Source: an uncultured Allomuricauda sp. (GTDB lineage Bacteria > Bacteroidota > Bacteroidia > Flavobacteriales > Flavobacteriaceae). From it: 64,000 bases of DNA. The position numbers were made by a program, and so were the translations under genes. The stretch's first letter is position 1. Every line of letters begins with the position of its first letter. The stretch covers positions 558,001 through 622,000 of the forward strand of contig NZ_CANMOO010000001.1 of the NCBI RefSeq assembly GCF_947499585.1, read 5' to 3'. Below, in pieces: positions 1 to 8,412 of the stretch. Below the pieces are notes generated by a model that saw only the letters and a program-made list of their open reading frames with translations, did not search any database and had not been told where the DNA came from.

Positions 1-1
1 A

Positions 2-160
2 GGCCATATCTTCTTTGTAACCATAGATGGCACTCAATATTTAATGCAAAAGAGGAATGAGAACAATGGGGTCAGCTTGGTAAGTGGAACATCCAAAAAT
101 ATTAGAGTACGCTACAAGGGAATTGTAAAAACAATACCATTGCAAAATGCCGAAAATTAA
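2..160 (+). CDS. 3' end of an unidentified protein (pseudopilin operon)
   Basis: An open frame enters from the left edge and stops at the TAA at 158-160, giving about 52 C-terminal residues ending in LQNAEN. The next gene starts inside it at 147, which is the same tight overlap seen between the following pilin-like genes, so it is probably an upstream member of the same operon. The visible part is basic and beta-rich with no membrane segment or recognised motif. Its identity cannot be given from this fragment. Confidence 0.6.
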   Translation, partial: GHIFFVTIDGTQYLMQKRNENNGVSLVSGTSKNIRVRYKGIVKTIPLQNAEN

Positions 161-1409
161 AAAGATAAAGGCCGGAGCACTACAATTTGTGCTGTTTATC
201 GGTACTGTAATCGCGGTGCTTTTGATGACCTTTGTGCTGTTGCACAAGACCCACTCCCTTTTTGATAAAAAAACATCCAGAACCGTTGAGGTAATCAAAA
301 ATGCGGATCTGGGGCTTCAATATGCCATGCAACAAGAGATGCCCATTAATGATTCGGTACAACTGAATTTGCAACTGGATGATGGCATTCAGGTAACCAC
401 TATAAAATCATATTGGGGCATTTTTGAAAAGTATTCCACGGTATCCCAATTTAGAAAAACCCGATTTGTAAAAACTGCATTGGTGGGTGGGGGAATGGAA
501 CATGATTTTCCGGCTTTGTACCTTAAGGATAATAACAGGCCCATGATCATTGCGGGCAAATCCAAAATAACGGGAAATGCATACTTGCCAAAACAAGGCA
601 TACGCCCGGGAACCATTGGAGGCCGATTTCATCAATTTGCCTCTCCCGTTTATGGAAACCTAAAAAACAGCTCAGCTACCTTACCTGCACTAAATCCTAA
701 ACTTAAAAATTATCTAAAAAGCTTATTGCTTAAAGAAACAGATGGCTTTGGGCAAAACACAGTACGATTTTCCAGAAACCTAAAACATACAAATTCATTT
801 GAATCCCCAACGCAACACATTTATGGGGATGTGCTTAGACTATCTGGTGTTGACCTACGGGGAAATATTATTGTAAAAGCTACCCAGCAAATTATCATCA
901 GTGCAGATTGTATTATAAAGGACATTGTGCTTGTGGCACCAAAGATTACCATTGAAAATGGGTTTAGAGGCACCCTTCAGGCAATTGCCAGCAAGAAAAT
1001 CCAAGCTGGGAAAAGAGTGATATTGGATTATCCATCTGCTTTGGTAGTGGAAAGAGGGAACGCAACAAATCCAAAAGATCATGGAGAAGCAAATATCAGT
1101 ATTGAGGAAGGAGCAACGGTCAAGGGAATCGTGGCGTATTTTGAAAATTCAGAAGAGGGCATCTATTTTCCACAAACAGCTGTTGCTGAAAATGCCTCTG
1201 TTCTTGGTGAGATTTATTGCGAGAAAAACTTGGAACTTAAAGGTGATGTTATAGGAAATGTGACCACAGATGCCTTTATGGCGATGGAGAATGGAAGTGT
1301 ATACCAGAATCATTTGTTCAATGGAACCATAAACTCGGGTCTATTGCCTTTTCAGTATGCGGGTCTGTTGCTCAATAAAGAAAAAACGATTGCAAAATGG
1401 TTGTACTAA
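147..1409 (+). CDS. Pilin-like membrane protein with bactofilin-like beta body
   Basis: 420 aa. There is a single N-terminal membrane segment at about residues 10-33 after a short basic leader, as in PilX/GspK-type minor pilins, but no Glu at mature position 5. Residues 220-390 are rich in short beta-strand repeats (IYGDV, LRGNI, VKGIV, VLGEI, LKGDV, VIGNV), resembling polymer-forming bactofilin or beta-helix proteins. It overlaps the partial gene upstream (14 nt) and the pseudopilin gene downstream (13 nt), implying translational coupling. A role as the tip or K-type subunit of a pseudopilus-like fibre is inferred from neighbours only. No family name is recognised with confidence. Confidence 0.75.
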   Translation: MPKIKKIKAGALQFVLFIGTVIAVLLMTFVLLHKTHSLFDKKTSRTVEVIKNADLGLQYAMQQEMPINDSVQLNLQLDDGIQVTTIKSYWGIFEKYSTVSQFRKTRFVKTALVGGGMEHDFPALYLKDNNRPMIIAGKSKITGNAYLPKQGIRPGTIGGRFHQFASPVYGNLKNSSATLPALNPKLKNYLKSLLLKETDGFGQNTVRFSRNLKHTNSFESPTQHIYGDVLRLSGVDLRGNIIVKATQQIIISADCIIKDIVLVAPKITIENGFRGTLQAIASKKIQAGKRVILDYPSALVVERGNATNPKDHGEANISIEEGATVKGIVAYFENSEEGIYFPQTAVAENASVLGEIYCEKNLELKGDVIGNVTTDAFMAMENGSVYQNHLFNGTINSGLLPFQYAGLLLNKEKTIAKWLY

Positions 1410-1732
1410 AAAAACTGAAAGCTTCTACCTTAATGGAAACCATGGTGGCGACTGTGCTCATTGTGGTCATTTTTATGTTCTCCAGCCTTATTCTAAATTC
1501 TCTTTTTTCAGCTCAGGTAAAAGGCAATCTACAACCAATAAAATCACATTTGGACCAACTTGAATATCAATATGTCAATCAAAAAATAAACCTTCCGTAT
1601 TATGAGGAGTGGAAGACATGGGATATCACGATCAGTACTACTCAAAATATGGTGCAGATTGAAGCAGTTGAAAAACAGGATTCAGGGTCAAGAACCATAA
1701 AACGAAAAATACATTATGTTCAGAATCTCTAA
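1397..1732 (+). CDS. Prepilin-type minor pseudopilin
   Basis: 111 aa. The N-terminus has a basic leader (MVVLKKLKA) followed by STLMETMVATVL and a hydrophobic helix. This fits a class III prepilin signal, with cleavage after Ala and the conserved Glu at mature position 5. The remainder is a short globular domain typical of GspI/GspH-sized minor pseudopilins. It overlaps the genes on both sides and probably sits in the inner membrane as a subunit of a type II secretion or type IV pilus-like fibre. A prepilin peptidase and an ATPase would be required and are not in the window. Confidence 0.8.
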   Translation: MVVLKKLKASTLMETMVATVLIVVIFMFSSLILNSLFSAQVKGNLQPIKSHLDQLEYQYVNQKINLPYYEEWKTWDITISTTQNMVQIEAVEKQDSGSRTIKRKIHYVQNL

Positions 1733-2180
1733 AAAGATAGCAGCGTTCACCTTGAGCGAAATGTTGGTCGTGCTATTGCTCACCATCATTGTTGTTGGAC
1801 TGGCTTTTTCAGTTTTGGGTTTGGTACAAGGGCAAATGTGGGATATTCAGAATAATTATGAAGAAAAAACTAATGATAACCTTTTGCAACAAGCACTGTG
1901 GGTCGATTTTAATTCAAATGCCCAAATTGTGTTTTCCTCCAAAGGGCAGATGCTGTCCCTTAGCAATGATGTCAATGGTAAAAGATATGAATTTTATAAG
2001 GGTTACATTATAAAAGGTATAGACACACTTTACACTGATTTCACCATTTCAAAAGTGTTTTATATGGGAGAAGCGGTGAGCAATGGTATTATAGATGCCC
2101 TAGAGCTCACAAAGCATGGAGAAGTGCCCAAAACACTTTTTGTCCATAAAAAGAACACCGCAACCGATTTTATGAATTGA
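1716..2180 (+). CDS. Prepilin-type minor pseudopilin (GspJ/PulJ-like)
   Basis: 154 aa. The leader MFRISKKIAA is followed by FTLSEMLVVLLLTI: Phe at mature +1, Glu at +5, then a roughly 20-residue hydrophobic helix, the canonical prepilin N-methylation motif. The size and a C-terminal domain without cysteines resemble GspJ/PulJ-like minor pseudopilins. The start overlaps the previous gene by 17 nt, and the stop is followed after one base by the GspF-like start. It is likely assembled with the preceding pseudopilin. Confidence 0.8.
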   Translation: MFRISKKIAAFTLSEMLVVLLLTIIVVGLAFSVLGLVQGQMWDIQNNYEEKTNDNLLQQALWVDFNSNAQIVFSSKGQMLSLSNDVNGKRYEFYKGYIIKGIDTLYTDFTISKVFYMGEAVSNGIIDALELTKHGEVPKTLFVHKKNTATDFMN

Positions 2181-2181
2181 T

Positions 2182-3324
2182 ATGGGCTTTAAATTGGAAA
2201 ACATAGCTGTTGACCCCGAAATTAGAAAGGGGAATGCTCAAAAAAAGCATAAACCATCAATTCTTGAAAGAGAGATAACATTGTTTGGAAAATCATTTTC
2301 GAACAAGAAAAAAGAGGATTTTTATACGGAGTTGAGTGTGCTTTTAAAGGCTGGGATAACCCTTAAAGAATCTCTGCACCTGATCGAAGAGGGACAGAAA
2401 AAAGAGAAACAAAAAACCTTGTTCAATGATTTGGGTGAAAGTTTACTTTCCGGGAGTAGCTTTTCTGACGCTATAAAAGATAAAAAGGAGTTCACGGAAT
2501 ACGAATATTATTCTCTAAAAATTGGTGAAGAGTCTGGAACATTGACCACTATTACAAATGAATTGGGCTCTTTTTTTGCCAAAAAAAACGAGCAGCAAAG
2601 AAGCTTGGTCAATGCGTTGACCTATCCCGTTATTATTTTGGTGACGGCAGTATTGGTGGTCATCTTTATGTTGAGATTGGTGGTGCCCATGTTCCAAGAC
2701 ATTTTTAAGCAAAACAATGTGGAGTTGCCTTGGATTACCCGTTTTATTGTAGCCGTGTCAGATTTTATCAAAGACTATGGTTGGTGGACGGTGCTCCTGA
2801 TGGTAGGTTTCCTGCTTTTGAGAAAAATGCTATTTGGTAATGATTGGTTCAAAAAAAGGTTGGATTATTTTTTGATGAGGATTCCCTATCTGGGAAATTT
2901 TCTGAAAGCGGTTTATTTAGCTCAATTTACCCGAGCCATTAGTTTACTTACAGCCTCAAAAGTTCCTGTATTGAACAGCATAGAGCTTGCGGCAAAAATG
3001 ATAGATTTCTATCCACTGCGTGATGCGTTGGATAGTGTAAGTGGTAAAATCCTGCAAGGAGAAAGCTTGAGCGATAGCCTAAAAGGGAATAAGGTGTTTA
3101 GCAATAAGATGATTTCGATGGTCAAGGTTGCAGAAGAAACCAATCAAACGGAATTTATGTTCGAGCGGTTAAATCAACAATACAGTGTTGAGGTGCAACA
3201 AAAATCCAAACTGTTGAGCACGCTGTTGGAGCCTATGATAATTTTGGTTGTAGGAATTTGTGTTGGAGTTATTTTGGTTGCAATGTACTTGCCCATGTTT
3301 AAACTGGGCAGTGTGCTTGGTTAA
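2182..3324 (+). CDS. Type II secretion system F family inner-membrane protein (GspF/PilC-like)
   Basis: 380 aa. Two T2SSF repeats can be seen, about residues 50-175 (FYTELSVLLKAGITL, GEESGTL) and 250-375 (FTRAISLLTASKVPVL, VAEETNQTEFM), each ending in membrane segments near 155-175, 205-225 and 350-375. This is the platform protein that couples a secretion ATPase to pseudopilus assembly. It starts 1 bp after the pseudopilin stop and is last in the operon: two hairpins followed by T-runs lie about 215-270 bp downstream. The ATPase (GspE) is not next to it here. Confidence 0.92.
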   Translation: MGFKLENIAVDPEIRKGNAQKKHKPSILEREITLFGKSFSNKKKEDFYTELSVLLKAGITLKESLHLIEEGQKKEKQKTLFNDLGESLLSGSSFSDAIKDKKEFTEYEYYSLKIGEESGTLTTITNELGSFFAKKNEQQRSLVNALTYPVIILVTAVLVVIFMLRLVVPMFQDIFKQNNVELPWITRFIVAVSDFIKDYGWWTVLLMVGFLLLRKMLFGNDWFKKRLDYFLMRIPYLGNFLKAVYLAQFTRAISLLTASKVPVLNSIELAAKMIDFYPLRDALDSVSGKILQGESLSDSLKGNKVFSNKMISMVKVAEETNQTEFMFERLNQQYSVEVQQKSKLLSTLLEPMIILVVGICVGVILVAMYLPMFKLGSVLG

Positions 3325-3538
3325 GGCTAAGGTTTTTTTAGCACACTAAATAGAAAATTAGAAGCGTAATCATTTTTGATTGAACTAGATGATAAATCAT
3401 TATCTTTATTAAGCAAGATTCCTAATAAATTTTGCAATAGAATGTATTGATTTAAACCCAGTTAAGAGTTCGGTTAATTAATTAAGTTGATAAGTGTAAA
3501 ATACTGATATTTAGAGTATTGTGATGACCATTTGAATC

Positions 3539-3600
3539 CTGTCATCCCGACAGTTTTTTTAATTTACAGACCCTATTAATCTTTTGGTTGATAGGGTTTT
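3539..3600 (+). terminator. Two consecutive terminator-like hairpins
   Basis: The first has stem CTGTC/GACAG (3539-3543 with 3549-3553), a 5-nt loop, then seven T at 3554-3560. The second has a 9-bp stem, CCCTATTAA with TTGATAGGG (3571-3579, 3588-3596), then TTTT. The stems are short and the hairpins lie more than 200 bp after the GspF gene, so activity is uncertain. Confidence 0.45.
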
Positions 3601-3810
3601 ATGTATTATCTACTTAATGAATCTGTAATTGAATACTGCAAAGGTTTCGAGCTTTTAATGAACAGAAGTTGAATGATCACTGTGTGTTTTATGTATGATT
3701 AGATTTTAAACCTTAATGACTTAAATGGATTAACAAGGAATACCATAAAAATAGTAAGAGTATATCGGGGCTTATGTTAAGCGATGGAGTATAGTAAATT
3801 GGTATGCCTT

Positions 3811-3854
3811 CAAACCAAAAATTGGTTTGTTATCAGCACATTAATTTAACTTTA
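3811..3854 (+). promoter_or_regulatory. Candidate promoter with inverted-repeat operator for M14-SusCD
   Basis: CAAACCAA (3811-3818) and TTGGTTTG (3822-3829) form a perfect 8-bp inverted repeat with a 3-nt spacer. Its last four bases, TTTG, can serve as the Bacteroidetes -33 element. After 17 bp comes TAACTTTA (3847-3854), one mismatch from TAnnTTTG. Transcription would start about 30 nt before the M14 start codon. An operator overlapping the -33 element would suit a repressor. This is an inference from sequence only. Confidence 0.4.
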
Positions 3855-3892
3855 TTTTATGATTAACTAACTAACCTCAAACCTCAAAATCC

Positions 3893-5137
3893 ATGCTGAG
3901 CCTCATGCGATTTTTTCGATGTAATTTGGTAATAACCCTAATTACCTTGGTCTTATCTTGCTCGGGTTCGCGCAATATTAAATTTCCAAATAAGGTCGAT
4001 ACAAAGGATAAACCAATAGTTCTTCAGGACAAGCATGTTGAATTCGTTCCAGACTTGGGAGTTTTTGTCAGCAATGACTTTCCTAGCGCAAGGCTAAATG
4101 ATTTAAGCGTTAAAAATGACAGCACAGTAACATTGAGGATTCAGCCTGAAAATGAACCCATAAACAACAGTGCGTATTTTGCTTTTAAAGCATGGGGCAC
4201 GTCAGACAAGAACGTCTATTTCCAATTTGAATATCCAAAAGGCTATCAGCATAGGTATGTTCCAAAATACAGGGTTTCCGATGGGCCTTGGATGCAGGCA
4301 GATTCGCTGATGTTTTCAGTAAAAGATAGCATTGCCACTCTCAAGTTTAATTTGTCCAAGGATACTGTGCTTATTGCAGCCCAAGAATTAAGAACCACTA
4401 AAGAGGTAAAGGATTGGTACACTTCTATTTCAAAAAAAAATGGACTAGTAACCAATCTGAAGGTTATTGGAAAAACCCATTTGGGTAAAGATATTCCAAT
4501 GATGGATATCTATAAAGAGTCAAAAAGTGAGAAGGATATCATTGTTTTGCTAACACGCCAACACCCACCTGAGGTGACAGGGTATTTAGCATTCCAAAGC
4601 TTTTTGGAAACTGTTTTGGAGAGCGGAGAGCTTACGGATGCTTTCCTTGAAAAATATCGCGTCTTGGCCTTCCCTCTAATGAATCCTGATGGGGTGGATC
4701 TAGGACATTGGAGGCATAATGCAGGAGGTGTTGACCTTAATAGGGATTGGAGCAAATACAGACAGCCAGAAATATTGGCAGTGACCCATCAAATAGAACA
4801 AACTATAAAGGAAGAAGGTGTTAAGGTATTGTTGGGGTTGGATTTTCATTCTACTTGGCACGATGTCTTTTATACCAATGTAGAACGGGAAAATACGAAT
4901 CTTCCAAGTTTCGTTGAAGATTGGTTTGCCCAATTGGAAGCAAACATTCCAAATTATAAGGTTAACGAGAAAAGTGCAACAAGTACCAGACCCGTATCCA
5001 AAGGTTGGTTTCTAAAACGATTCAATGCAGTCGGCATCACATACGAAATAGGGGATGAGACCCCAAGGGATTTTATAACACTAAAAGGAAAAGTATCAGC
5101 CTATGAAATGATGAAACTATTAACAAACAGCAACTAA
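3893..5137 (+). CDS. M14 family zinc carboxypeptidase, lipoprotein
   Basis: 414 aa. A signal peptide ends in a lipobox (VLSC, Cys23), so it is probably outer-membrane or periplasm anchored. The N-terminal 165 residues are a beta-rich domain of the kind preceding M14 catalytic domains. The catalytic domain follows, with zinc ligands H224-P-P-E227 and H319 (DFHST), an NPDGVDLGHWRHN segment for substrate binding, and probable catalytic Glu385 (YEIGDE). It should remove C-terminal residues from peptides. It is 28 bp ahead of SusC, so it looks like the first gene of a peptide-uptake operon. Met5 (3905) is an alternative start. Confidence 0.9.
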   Translation: MLSLMRFFRCNLVITLITLVLSCSGSRNIKFPNKVDTKDKPIVLQDKHVEFVPDLGVFVSNDFPSARLNDLSVKNDSTVTLRIQPENEPINNSAYFAFKAWGTSDKNVYFQFEYPKGYQHRYVPKYRVSDGPWMQADSLMFSVKDSIATLKFNLSKDTVLIAAQELRTTKEVKDWYTSISKKNGLVTNLKVIGKTHLGKDIPMMDIYKESKSEKDIIVLLTRQHPPEVTGYLAFQSFLETVLESGELTDAFLEKYRVLAFPLMNPDGVDLGHWRHNAGGVDLNRDWSKYRQPEILAVTHQIEQTIKEEGVKVLLGLDFHSTWHDVFYTNVERENTNLPSFVEDWFAQLEANIPNYKVNEKSATSTRPVSKGWFLKRFNAVGITYEIGDETPRDFITLKGKVSAYEMMKLLTNSN

Positions 5138-5165
5138 ATAAATAACTATCTAATTACTAAATTTT

Positions 5166-8100
5166 ATGAGAAAATCATTTTTAACATTCCTGCTGGCATT
5201 TTTGACTGTAGGAATTGGGTATTCCCAAGTTTCGATTTCTGGTACAGTCTCAGATGAGACCGGTCCTTTACCAGGGGCATCGGTTTTTGTGAAAGGGACT
5301 ACCAATGGAACTACAACAGATTTTGATGGAAATTATACTATTGAAGCGAACCAAGGGGAGACACTTGTCGTGTCTTTTATTGGTTATAGTACTGAAGAGC
5401 GGGTTATTAGCTCAGAGACTTCAATGAGTTTTGTGCTGCAACCAGATGCAGAAAGCTTGTCAGAAGTAGTGGTAACAGCATTGGGTTTTGTGGAACAACG
5501 AGATAAGTTGGCATCTACTTACTCAAAGATAGATGCAGATAAACTGGTACAGCCAGTTGAAAATAAAATTATTGACGGGATTGCGGGTAAAGCAGCTGGT
5601 GTAACTATTAACGCAACTTCAGGTGATCCAGGTGCTGGTTCTAACATTCAAATTAGGGGAACAAGCTCGTTGAGTGGTTCAAGCCAACCTTTAATTGTTG
5701 TGGATGGTATCCCATTGAACAATGACAATTTAGCGGGTTCTGGTGATGATGATCAATCCGCAGGTGTATCACAACAATCTAGGTTAAATGACATCAACCC
5801 TGAAGACATTGAATCCTTTCAAGTGTTTAAAGGGGCATCCGCAGGTGCATTGTACGGTTCAAGAGCCTTAAACGGTGTTATTGTAATTACTACAAAAAAG
5901 GGTAAAGCAGGTAGATTTAATGTAAGCTATTCTACAGGTGTTTCTATAGATCAAATTGGATATGAGCATCCATTGCAGACCACTTTTGGTCAAGGTAATG
6001 GAGGTAGTTTTAGTCCTACCGCGCAACGATCATGGGGAGATAGAATTTCGGAAAGAGCTGGCGGCGCTGATGGCGTTGATACCTCAGGGGAGTTTTTTGA
6101 ATCTTTGACCACAGGCAACATTATTTACCCTATTACTCAAAAGAATTCAAGAGAAATTTTCACTAACAGAAATTTTGATCAGGTTTTTCAAACAGGTATT
6201 ACTTACGATAATAAAGTTTCCGTGAGCAGTGGTAACGAGAAAGGAACGTATTACATAAGTGCTGCACATGTAAACCAAGAAGGTATAATTAAAAGTAGTT
6301 TTTATAAAAAGACCAACTTCACTGTTAACCTAACACAAAACCTGACGGACAAGTTGCGAACCAATTTTAAGGCCAATTATGTACATACAGGCTCCAATAG
6401 AACGCAACAAGGTTCTAACACGGCCGGATTATATTTGGGACTGCTTCGTACCCCTGCAGATTTTGACCAAACAGATTATATAGGAAATTATAATAGTAGC
6501 TCTGGATCTATTACGCCTAACAGGCATAGAGGGTATAGAAGGTATTTGGGCAATAGCGATAATGTCATTTACAATAACCCATTGTGGACTGTAAATGAAC
6601 AAGAAAGTACTGCCAAAGTAAATAGACTTATTGGTACCGGTGAGGTTGCATATCAATGGAATAACAATATCAGTACTATTGTAAGAGGTGGGGTTGATTT
6701 TTATGTAGATACAAGGGTTTACTTTTTCCCGTATTATACAGCAGGTGCCGCAAGAAGATATGGACTGTTAAACGATGAAACCATTAATAACGAGGAATAT
6801 AATGCCGATTTACTAACCAACTTCAACTATGAGTTGAGTAAAAACTTGAACAGCAATATAATTGTTGGTTTTGGTCTTAATGATAGAAGACGTAAAAGAA
6901 CTTTTACGGAAGCCGATAATTTTATTGCCAATTTTAGAAAGCCTTTGGATGCGAATGAAATATCTGCCAAAGCAAATATTGGTTCAGAAACTACCAGAAC
7001 CAGCAGAAGGAATATTCGCTTTTACGGGACTGCAAACTTTGATTATGCAGACCAGTTGATTTTACAATTAGGTGGCGCTTTTGAGAAGCACTCTGTATTG
7101 CCAAAATCAAATAATGGTTTCTTTTATCCCAGTGCCGAATTGGGGTGGACCTTTACTAAGGCATTAAAAGATTCTGGGCCTTTATCGTTTGGTAAGATAC
7201 GATTGGCCTATGGTCAAGTGGCAAATGTTCCATTGGCACACAGGGAACAAACGGTTTTTGAAGTGGGAACATTTTCATCATTTTCCGATCAAATTACGCT
7301 TGAAGATTTTGGTGGAGGATTTCAATTTGATGAAAGGTTAGGAAACCCTGATTTAAAACCTGAGATTAAGACGGAGTATGAAGTAGGTTTGGATTTACGA
7401 TTCTTGAGAAATAGATTGGCCTTATCTACTACATACTATACTAACAAAACAGAAGATGTGTTATTAGACCTTGCCCTTGTTCCTTCTCTAGGATTCGATG
7501 AAATATATGCCAATGGCGCCACTATAGAAAATGACGGACTTGAGATTGAATTGCGATATGATTTTCTCAGAAAAGAAGATTGGAAAGGTTCCATTTCATT
7601 AAACTATAGCACCAACGAGAATATCGTGAGAGGTGTAGATGGTAACGGAGAATTTATTCAAGAATTCTCTGAAGGTACTTCTATTGAATCTGTAGCGATT
7701 GATGGTGAGCCACTTGGAGTATTGTACACTCAAGGTGCTCTAAGAAATGCTGATGGAAGCTTGGTTTTAGATGCTAATGGTTTCCCGCAAGTAGATACCG
7801 GCGGGAACTTGATTGTTGGGGATCCCAATCCAGATTGGAGAGGTGGTTTACAATTTGGTCTATCCTATAAGAATTTGTCTTTAGCAGCATCATTTGATAC
7901 CAGTCAAGGAAATGATTTAGCACAACGAACTCGTTTTATATTATCCTTTTTTGGAACACATGCAGATGTAGGTAAGACCATTACCTTATCAGAAGACTTA
8001 ACAAATTTTGATGGAGATGTAATTCCAGCTGGCTCTGTTGTCAGAGGAAACGTTGGTAACTTTGGTGGCGGCAATGTACTGTTGGACGAAGAATATTATA

Positions 8101-8399
8101 CTTCCTTATATGGCTTTGGAGATGGAAAGTTAAATGAATTTGCTGTTGAAGACGGTAGTTGGACACGACTGAGAGAACTATCATTATCATACAGACTTGA
8201 TTCAGAAAACTTTAAAAAAGCGACGGGTTTAAGTTCGGTGGAGTTTACTGCTTCAGGGCGTAACTTAATTATCTGGACAGATGTTGTTGGTATTGACCCC
8301 GATATTAGTCAGTTTGGTGTTGGTAGAGCTCAAGGTTTAGATTATTTCTCTAACCCGGGAGCAAGGACATATGCTTTTGGAATCAATTTTAATTTTTAA
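5166..8399 (+). CDS. SusC/RagA-family TonB-linked outer membrane protein
   Basis: 1077 aa. Signal peptide (about 1-20), then a carboxypeptidase-like regulatory domain (22-105, GTVSDETGPLPGASVFV), a plug domain with the SusC signatures IRGTSSL, VVDGIPLN and LYGSRALNGVI (about 115-245), and a 22-strand-type barrel ending in an aromatic C-terminus (GINFNF). It is the energised outer-membrane pore of a SusCD importer, with its lid 13 bp downstream. The flanking M14 carboxypeptidase and convergent peptidase operon argue for peptide rather than glycan uptake. No glycoside hydrolase is near. Confidence 0.95.
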   Translation: MRKSFLTFLLAFLTVGIGYSQVSISGTVSDETGPLPGASVFVKGTTNGTTTDFDGNYTIEANQGETLVVSFIGYSTEERVISSETSMSFVLQPDAESLSEVVVTALGFVEQRDKLASTYSKIDADKLVQPVENKIIDGIAGKAAGVTINATSGDPGAGSNIQIRGTSSLSGSSQPLIVVDGIPLNNDNLAGSGDDDQSAGVSQQSRLNDINPEDIESFQVFKGASAGALYGSRALNGVIVITTKKGKAGRFNVSYSTGVSIDQIGYEHPLQTTFGQGNGGSFSPTAQRSWGDRISERAGGADGVDTSGEFFESLTTGNIIYPITQKNSREIFTNRNFDQVFQTGITYDNKVSVSSGNEKGTYYISAAHVNQEGIIKSSFYKKTNFTVNLTQNLTDKLRTNFKANYVHTGSNRTQQGSNTAGLYLGLLRTPADFDQTDYIGNYNSSSGSITPNRHRGYRRYLGNSDNVIYNNPLWTVNEQESTAKVNRLIGTGEVAYQWNNNISTIVRGGVDFYVDTRVYFFPYYTAGAARRYGLLNDETINNEEYNADLLTNFNYELSKNLNSNIIVGFGLNDRRRKRTFTEADNFIANFRKPLDANEISAKANIGSETTRTSRRNIRFYGTANFDYADQLILQLGGAFEKHSVLPKSNNGFFYPSAELGWTFTKALKDSGPLSFGKIRLAYGQVANVPLAHREQTVFEVGTFSSFSDQITLEDFGGGFQFDERLGNPDLKPEIKTEYEVGLDLRFLRNRLALSTTYYTNKTEDVLLDLALVPSLGFDEIYANGATIENDGLEIELRYDFLRKEDWKGSISLNYSTNENIVRGVDGNGEFIQEFSEGTSIESVAIDGEPLGVLYTQGALRNADGSLVLDANGFPQVDTGGNLIVGDPNPDWRGGLQFGLSYKNLSLAASFDTSQGNDLAQRTRFILSFFGTHADVGKTITLSEDLTNFDGDVIPAGSVVRGNVGNFGGGNVLLDEEYYTSLYGFGDGKLNEFAVEDGSWTRLRELSLSYRLDSENFKKATGLSSVEFTASGRNLIIWTDVVGIDPDISQFGVGRAQGLDYFSNPGARTYAFGINFNF

Positions 8400-8412
8400 T
8401 ACGTAGGAAATT

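Larger units (their letters stand above)
3325..3892. other. 568-bp intergenic region
   Basis: No convincing gene is present. It holds two hairpins with T-runs (3539-3560 and 3571-3600) that may end the pseudopilin operon. At its right end is a candidate promoter with an overlapping inverted repeat for the M14/SusCD operon. The rest is AT-rich and featureless to the eye. Confidence 0.6.
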
